Source: Pezicula radicicola
Lineage: Eukaryota; Ascomycota; Leotiomycetes; Helotiales; Dermateaceae
Assembly: GCA_003008705.1 (NCBI GenBank)
Contig: PDUO01000010.1
Span: forward strand, 806,001 to 870,000
Length of the DNA stretch: 64,000 nucleotides
Reading direction: 5' to 3'
Part shown: in pieces, positions 58,007 to 64,000 of the stretch
How positions within the stretch are numbered: position 1 is the stretch's first letter
How the letters are laid out: each line of letters opens with the position of its first letter
Position numbers and translations under genes: made by a program
Notes under the pieces: generated by a model
The model's input: only the letters and a program-made list of their open reading frames with translations
Databases searched by the model: none
Told to the model about the DNA's origin: nothing

Positions 58007-60244
58007 TTAAACATCATCATCATCAAACCTCACCCCGACATCCGCCCAACCACATCCCCATCTCCTCCCCTCCTGTTCCCCTCCAACTCTCAAATCTCTT
58101 GCATCAGGTCCTTGTCGCCAACAACGGATTAGGAAATCGTCACCAACGGTTATCAGATCACCATTGCTTGTCCAGCTTAGTGATCCTACTTCTCTGTCGT
58201 GCCCTCTGATTAGTGGGGTGCCGTTTTGGGAGATCGGTATAGAGTCTTCTATTCGTGAAAATGGTCCGGTACCGCTTCCTGAGCGACTAAGTGAGGGGCG
58301 GGATCGTACATGGCGGGGGCCGAAGCCGTTTATGAGATATCTCTCGTCTGTTGGGAAGAGGATTGCGCATCCATCACTACTGCCTACAGCCAACATCTCT
58401 GAGTTTCCATTCTGAGCTTTCCGAAGGGCCGACTTGACGTAGAAGGATGTAGCATGTAGCTGGGGATGTCTGAAGCCGTAGATTGGTCCAAGGCCTTCTT
58501 GGATTTCTCGTTGTGGTCTTCTTCGCTCTTGGATTGTACTTGAGAGCTCAGGTGCTTGACCTAGTATCAGGTGAGAGGTTGAGTATGCGTAAACTGTGTT
58601 GTCTTTGCAGAGCGTGTAGAGTCTACTTCCATCACCACTAACATTGAGTGAGCTGATTCCGAAATGCCGCCATTTACTATGGCTTTGGGGCTGTTTTGTG
58701 TAGGAAAGAGCTGTAGCTCCCTTCCGCCGACTGTTATGCAGTGATCGGATATCCCATAACTTGACGGAAGCATCGGCTTCCGAAGCTGTGAGAAGGAGAT
58801 GCTCTTGGCCAGGAGGTAAAAAGGCTATTGCTGTTACAGAGACATCTCCTGCCCGTCCAGGAACCTCTCCCCGAGAAGGAGCATCTGTAGGCCCAATTTG
58901 TTGAGTCGCACGAGTGAGATGTGAAGGGCGGTGAGCATTATATATACTGTTGACAGCATATCCATAAGTTGGTTTCCGACTTCCAGCCCGACTGTTAGGA
59001 TCAGTAACCTCGTGGATCTGCTGCACGGGCCCTTCAGAACCTTTGCATCTTAGATCCCAAATCTGAACGCTGCCATCTCTACTTGAAGTTGCTAATACAC
59101 TGTTGTTCGTATCCCCTGGTTGGAACCGCACCTGCTTCAACGACGCAGAATGATTAGCGAGAACCGATAGAGTGGTTTGGGTGGCCATATCGACGACTCT
59201 TGCTGTCTGGTCCCCCGAAGCGGTTGCGAGAAGACTGTCATCCTGAGAGAATGACATGTCTATGATCGCATTGGTGTGGATTCGGAAAGCAAGATAAGTG
59301 TCTTTGAAGGCTGGTTTTCCACCTGCTGCAGATTCCAGCAGTCTAACTCGACCTTCTTCATCTCCAACCGCAATCAATGAATTTGCTAGGAGAATTTAAT
59401 TCTTGGAACATGCAAGGGGCTTCGATTGCACAACTTACTATTACAGCTAGTTGTACAAAATGGTATACAGCGATCAGGTCCATTCATGCTCATACACATA
59501 TGTACATCCGTGGATCGACTATAAAATGGTGCTGTCTCATCTTGGTAGTCTAAAATCACGTTAACTTCCATACATACAAATATATAGAAGCTACAGACCA
59601 TTGACAGGGTACGTGTAATGTTGACGTCTGGGCCTGGCCTGGCTACCAATGCTTAATTGCAGTAGTCGGCCTCCAATCCCACGGTCTTCGACGGGCGTTA
59701 TACGTTTTATAGGTTTCACAAAATCGTCTTCATCATCCTCAGCTAAGTAGTTTTGTGCCATGGCTCTTTCACATGGAGACGATGGGATCTCCATCGAATC
59801 CTGCCCTGTTTCTGCGTCATATCTGGCTACAAAGTCGGCATTGTTCGACTTATTATCGGGGTCTTCAGGCATATGTAGAAGCTTCCTCCGTTTTAAATCT
59901 CTGGGGAACGCGCCGGGGGTATTTTCCTGGCCGAGAACATTTCTAGGTGGCTGAAGTGGACTTGATTGTATCCCATTCCGATTATTCGCTGGAGCTGTAA
60001 TGTCATACAAGGCATGTCTCGCAGAACTTGATCGCATAGAACCATGAGAACGTGGTGTGAAGAATCGAGTGAACTTCCTAGGGGTCACCGAGGGATTTCG
60101 TCTTTCTTTTCGTCCATCGCGACCATATGTCGAAGCTCGAGGAGGCGAGAGGATGGAGATGGATGTTGGCAATCGACGTGGCGGTCGCGATGGAGATTTG
60201 GGTGCAGGTTTTTCAGAAGTAGAGGTGGAGGAAGTTGAAGGCAT
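58007..60244 (-). CDS. cdt2: Cdt2-like WD40 substrate receptor of CRL4
   Basis: The large exon 59385-58007 encodes WD40 repeats, including VQIWDLR and VKLWDIR. Both contain the WDxR motif by which CUL4 receptors (DCAFs) bind DDB1. A first exon from the ATG at 60244 to about 59.6 kb encodes a disordered Ser/Pro-rich N-terminus with TRFFTPRS and two acidic patches. A small middle exon (ending at 59439, GTAAGT donor) probably links them, but the first intron's borders are not settled, so total length (about 690 aa) is approximate. The order disordered N-terminus, then repeats beginning LIAVGDEEGRVRLLE, matches fungal Cdt2. Cdt2 brings PCNA-bound substrates such as Cdt1 to the CUL4 ligase during S phase. 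It shares a 389-bp promoter with SPB1. Confidence 0.78.
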
Positions 60245-60633
60245 TTCAAGAGAGGAATGAAGATTACAATTGGGTATAAAGAAGGACAATACTCTTTCAA
60301 TACATGGCCTTCCTATTGTTCTTGCGAGAGCACTACGAAGTACGAGGACTTCCACCTTCACCACTTTACACGAAAAAAGCTCGGCCTCCAATCGCGTGGG
60401 GCGCGTCAGCTTCGTGACAGTGATACTTACCTTACCTAATCCGGTTCGGCTCGGTGGTGCAGGGCAGGGCAGGGCAGGGCAGGAGCAGGCACAAAATTGA
60501 TCCGGCAAGGATGTGCTTATCTTAGCGGTCGCCTTGGCACAATGATTTTTTTGCGAGCGAAGGGAAAAGAGAGGAACTTGTGCAGGGTGACAAGAACAGC
60601 TCTATCCAAGTCAACTCTCTGCCCACCGCCACA
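60245..60633. promoter_or_regulatory. Bidirectional promoter CDT2 / SPB1
   Basis: This 389-bp interval separates divergent starts. It contains four perfect AGGGC pentamers at 60461-60480 (also readable as GGGCA). Confidence 0.55.
60461..60480. repeat. AGGGC pentamer repeat
   Basis: Four perfect tandem AGGGC units followed by a partial copy, in the CDT2/SPB1 promoter. Confidence 0.85.
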
Positions 60634-63263
60634 ATGGGTATCCAAAAGAAGCACGGAAAAGGTCGTCTTGACAAGTGGTACAAGTTGGCCAAGGAGAAGG
60701 GATACCGTGCCAGAGCTGCCTTCAAGTTGATCCAGCTGAACAAGAAGTATGGCTTCTTGGAGAAGAGTAAAGTCCTCTTGGATCTTTGCGCTGCGCCAGG
60801 AGTATGTTGTTCCCATTAAACACGAGGAGAGGATGATGTTCTAACTTAACTACAGTCATGGTGTCAAGTTGCAGCTGAGACTATGCCAGTGAGCAGTCTC
60901 ATTGTCGGCGTTGATCTTTCACCTATAAAACCTATCCCTCTGGTTATTACCTTCCAAAGCGATATTACCACCGACAAATGTAGGGCGACTATTCGCTCGC
61001 ACTTAAAAACATGGAAGGCCGATACAGTTTTGCACGATGGAGCTCCAAATGTCGGTACTGCATGGGTACAGGATTCTTTCAACCAAGCCGAATTGGTTTT
61101 ACAATCTATGAAGCTTGCAACAGAATTTCTAGTTGAAGGAGGCACGTTCGTCACAAAGGTTTTCCGATCCAAGGATTATGACCCTTTGATGTGGGTGTTC
61201 AGGCAACTGTTCACTACGGTCGAGGCCACAAAACCACCTTCTTCAAGAAACGTCTCTGCCGAAATTTTCGTAGTGTGCCGCGGATTCAAGGCCCCAAAAC
61301 GAATTGACCCCAAATTCTTGGATCCAAGGTCAGTATTTGCAGAGCTCCAAGATCCTACGCCCAACAATGAAGCCAAGGTCTTCAACCCTGAGATCAAGAA
61401 GAGGAAGCGTGATGGCTACGAGGAAGGCAACTACACACAGTTCAAAGAGATTCCTGCTAGCGAATTCATCAACACATCAGATCCAATCGCTATTCTTGGA
61501 AGTATGAATCGCCTAAGCTTTGAGCAGCCAAAGAATGGCGATGTTGCGCTTGCGGCCTTGGATAAAATGCCGGAAACCACAGATGAGATTCGTGATTGCT
61601 GTCAGGATCTCAGAGTGCTTGGACGGAAGGAATTCCGCATGCTCTTAAAATGGCGTTTAAAAGTACGAGAGAAGTTCGGCTTTCCTTCTAAGAAAACTGC
61701 GAAAGCAGCGGCAGACGCTGAAGAGGTCGCAGAAGTAGAGTCAATGGACGAGGAGCTCAAGATCCAGGAAGAAATGCAAGCGTTGAACGATAAGGAGACC
61801 AAGAGGAGGAAGAAGGATCGACGAAAGGAGAACGAGAAGAAGACCAGAGAAATCACACGTATGCAGCTGCATATGACGACACCAACAGAAATTGGATTGG
61901 AACAAGCAGGTCCAAATGGTGAAGGGTCAATGTTTGCGTTGAAGGCGATTGACAAGTCCGGCGCAATAAACAAGATTGCAAAGGGCAAGATGGCCATCCT
62001 TACTGAAGCTGACATGCGAAAAGACCTGGACAGCGGCTTTGGCTCAGGAGATGAGGAAAGTGAAAGCGATGCTGAGGAGGATAGGCTAGACAGAGAGATG
62101 GACTCGATGTACGAACAATACCAGGAGCGCAAGTCAGAGGCAGATGCAAAATTCAGAGCAAAGAAAGCACGGAAAGAGCATGAAGACGGGGATTGGGAAG
62201 GGTTCTCCGCTGGTGAGGGAAGTGATGACGACGATAAGCTTGATGAAGACAGTAGCGATTCAGAGGACGAGGATGAAGGCCCTTCAAGGTCACTTCTGAC
62301 AAATCTGGAAAGCAGCGAAAAGAAGGCTGGGGGGCTTTCGAGGCGTGCAGAACGGTTCTTCGACCAAGACATCTTTAAGGACATTGGTGGCATACCTGAG
62401 GATGATGTCGAATCCGAAGGAGAAGATCTTGACGCAGATGAAAAGGAGGCGATATCAGCAGACCTTGACAAACTTGAGGATATTAGGGAACAAGTCGCTG
62501 TTGACTCGGAGGATGAGGACGAATCGAGTCCGACGCTAGAGAACGAATCTAAATCAGACAATAGTGACGATGATGAGGACGGTTTCGAGGTGGTCAAGCG
62601 CAATGCAGAGGAGGCACAGTGGCAGGACGAGGAGCCAAAGAAGAACGGAAGATTAGGTAAGATATGATGATGTGCCAGCCAATGGCCTAAGGCTAATAGT
62701 CTCTAGATATCGATATTATCACCGTCGAGGCAATGACTCTTGCTCAACAGCTTGCATCCGGAGAGAAGTCAATAGACGAACTGAAGGATGACGGTTTCAA
62801 CAAATACGCATTCAAGGACCGAGATGGTCTACCGGAGTGGTTTCTCGACGACGAAGGCAAACACGACAAACCCCATAAACCAATGACAGCAGCAGCCGCA
62901 GCAGCCATCAAAGAGAAACTCCGAGCACTGAACGCGCGACCGATCAAGAAGGTCCGTGAGGCTAAGGACAGAAAGAAGTTCAAGGCTGCTCAACGCCTAG
63001 AGAAGCTCCGCAAGAAGTCGGCACTTCTCAACGAGGAGGAAGGAATGACTGAAAAGGAGAAAGCAACCAATATTGCTAAATTGATGAGCAAAGCAGCAAA
63101 GAAGAAGCCCCAACGAAAGGTTAGTGTGGTTGTTGCGAGAGGTGGAAATAGAGGTATTGCTGGTAGACCAAGGGGTGTCAAGGGCAAGTACAAAATCGTC
63201 GATGCCCGACTCAAAAAGGATGTTAGAGCCGAGAAGAGGCTGGCAAAGAAGAAGAAAAACTGA
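60634..63263 (+). CDS. spb1: Spb1, 27S pre-rRNA 2'-O-methyltransferase
   Basis: Exons 60634-60801, 60856-62656 and 62707-63263 give 841 aa. The start is ACAATGGG, with [20 protein letters not shown], the conserved N-terminus. The RrmJ/FtsJ methyltransferase domain contains [15 protein letters not shown] (SAM motif, split by intron 1), [12 protein letters not shown] and [14 protein letters not shown], giving the K-D-K-E catalytic set. The middle is charged and coiled, with [13 protein letters not shown] and long acidic runs. The C-terminal Spb1 domain has [21 protein letters not shown] and a basic tail ending AKKKKN. It methylates 25S rRNA in the nucleolus during large-subunit assembly. Intact. 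Confidence 0.96.
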
Positions 63264-64000
63264 ATGTAGGATATCTAATTCAAAAGAAAACGTTACCACC
63301 AATGGTAAGTTATTGCCAGGATCACAGTGGGATGTGGGCAGTTGCTTTTATACCCAGCGATGCATTCTGTAGAGATTGCAGGAGCTTCTTTCATCTAGAA
63401 AGATGTTCTTAACGGAGCGTTGGCAGATTGATTTTCACCACCTGCCTGACCTCTCGGGGAAGGGGAGGTGGTTTTTGGGACTAGAAGGCACCTCACTCAT
63501 GCGTATGCTACAACCTTTCATTAGGGTGGTGGATGAGGGGCAAGAGAACTTCCCAAACATTTCTTTCCAAGTGATTTCAAACAGTGCTTACCTGCCTCTT
63601 CGGCGTCATTAAGGCACGAAACAAGTACAACCTGGTATGTATTCTCCAGGTTCTTACAGTCCTACCTCAATAGCTACATGATGAATCTTTTATTGGAGCT
63701 GTCTTATCTTCATGATGATACAATCTTTTACAACTTAATATACAACTTTACTGACAAGCTTTTTCTATTTTATTTTAATCAATAAATTGCCTAAGAGATG
63801 CAATGGTTCTTTACTGACAATTTGGCAGATCTAATGACATTACAAAATCGGTCACGAAGGTGGCGCATACAAGGTAGCCTCATTCGACAATTGTATGCTG
63901 AGCTAAGGTTAGGTTTGCTAAATTTACTGTCACGCTAGAACAGCTCGGTTGGTGAGCTTTCCGGGTGATCGACACCTCTAGAACAAAGAGCAGATGAACT
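63264..64000. other. 3' flank of SPB1, no gene seen
   Basis: 737 bp to the window end with only short frames. Nothing recognisable, though a neighbouring gene may begin beyond the edge. Confidence 0.5.

Noticed and set aside
61602..62603. 333-codon Ser-rich frame on the - strand
   Set aside because: It is the antisense of the acidic and lysine-rich middle of SPB1; composition comes from the overlapping real gene.

Overview
This window is nuclear DNA of a filamentous ascomycete (Pezizomycotina; Leotiomycetes is a guess from general resemblance). Evidence: dense genes on both strands, many short spliceosomal introns (about 42-100 nt, GT-AG), a tRNA with a tiny intron after position 37, AAAATG-type start contexts, a Zn2Cys6 regulator, and single-copy eukaryotic genes (cullin-4, NUP192, TEL1, CDT2, SPB1). 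All exon structures were built by hand from reading frames and splice signals.

Region 1 (1-15.7 kb) looks like a siderophore biosynthetic cluster cut by the left edge. It holds the 5' end of a probable NRPS (-), a full ABC-B transporter (+), a shortened SidA-like ornithine hydroxylase relative (+), a SidF/SidL-type hydroxyornithine acyltransferase (+), a MaoC double-hotdog dehydratase (-) and a SidI-like acyl-CoA ligase (+). Ligase, dehydratase and acyltransferase end in ARL, SRL and SKL, each a peroxisomal PTS1 tripeptide. This fits activation of mevalonate, dehydration to an anhydromevaloyl-CoA and transfer to N5-hydroxyornithine in the peroxisome, with NRPS assembly and ABC export. Six exact ATCWGATAA sites, the recognition sequence of the fungal iron-responsive GATA repressors (SreA/Urbs1/SRE family), lie in the gene-free stretches of this cluster.

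Region 2 (15.7-21.8 kb) is an AT-rich gene desert with decayed ORFs, ending at a tRNA-Arg(UCG).

Region 3 (22.1-41.2 kb) is a housekeeping block: CUL4 (-), NUP192 (-) and TEL1/ATM (+), the last two head to head.

Region 4 (42.7-57.6 kb) is an accessory island broken by AT-rich gaps: a glutamine-synthetase-like protein with a microsatellite in its last intron, a frameshifted CmcJ/GA4-desaturase-family gene, a cyclase/kynurenine-formamidase-like hydrolase, an intact second CmcJ-family gene, an amidase, a Zn2Cys6 regulator, and an orphan catalase C-terminal domain with no start codon.

Region 5 (58.0-63.3 kb) returns to housekeeping: CDT2 (-) and SPB1 (+), head to head. CUL4 and CDT2 would be partners in one ubiquitin ligase.
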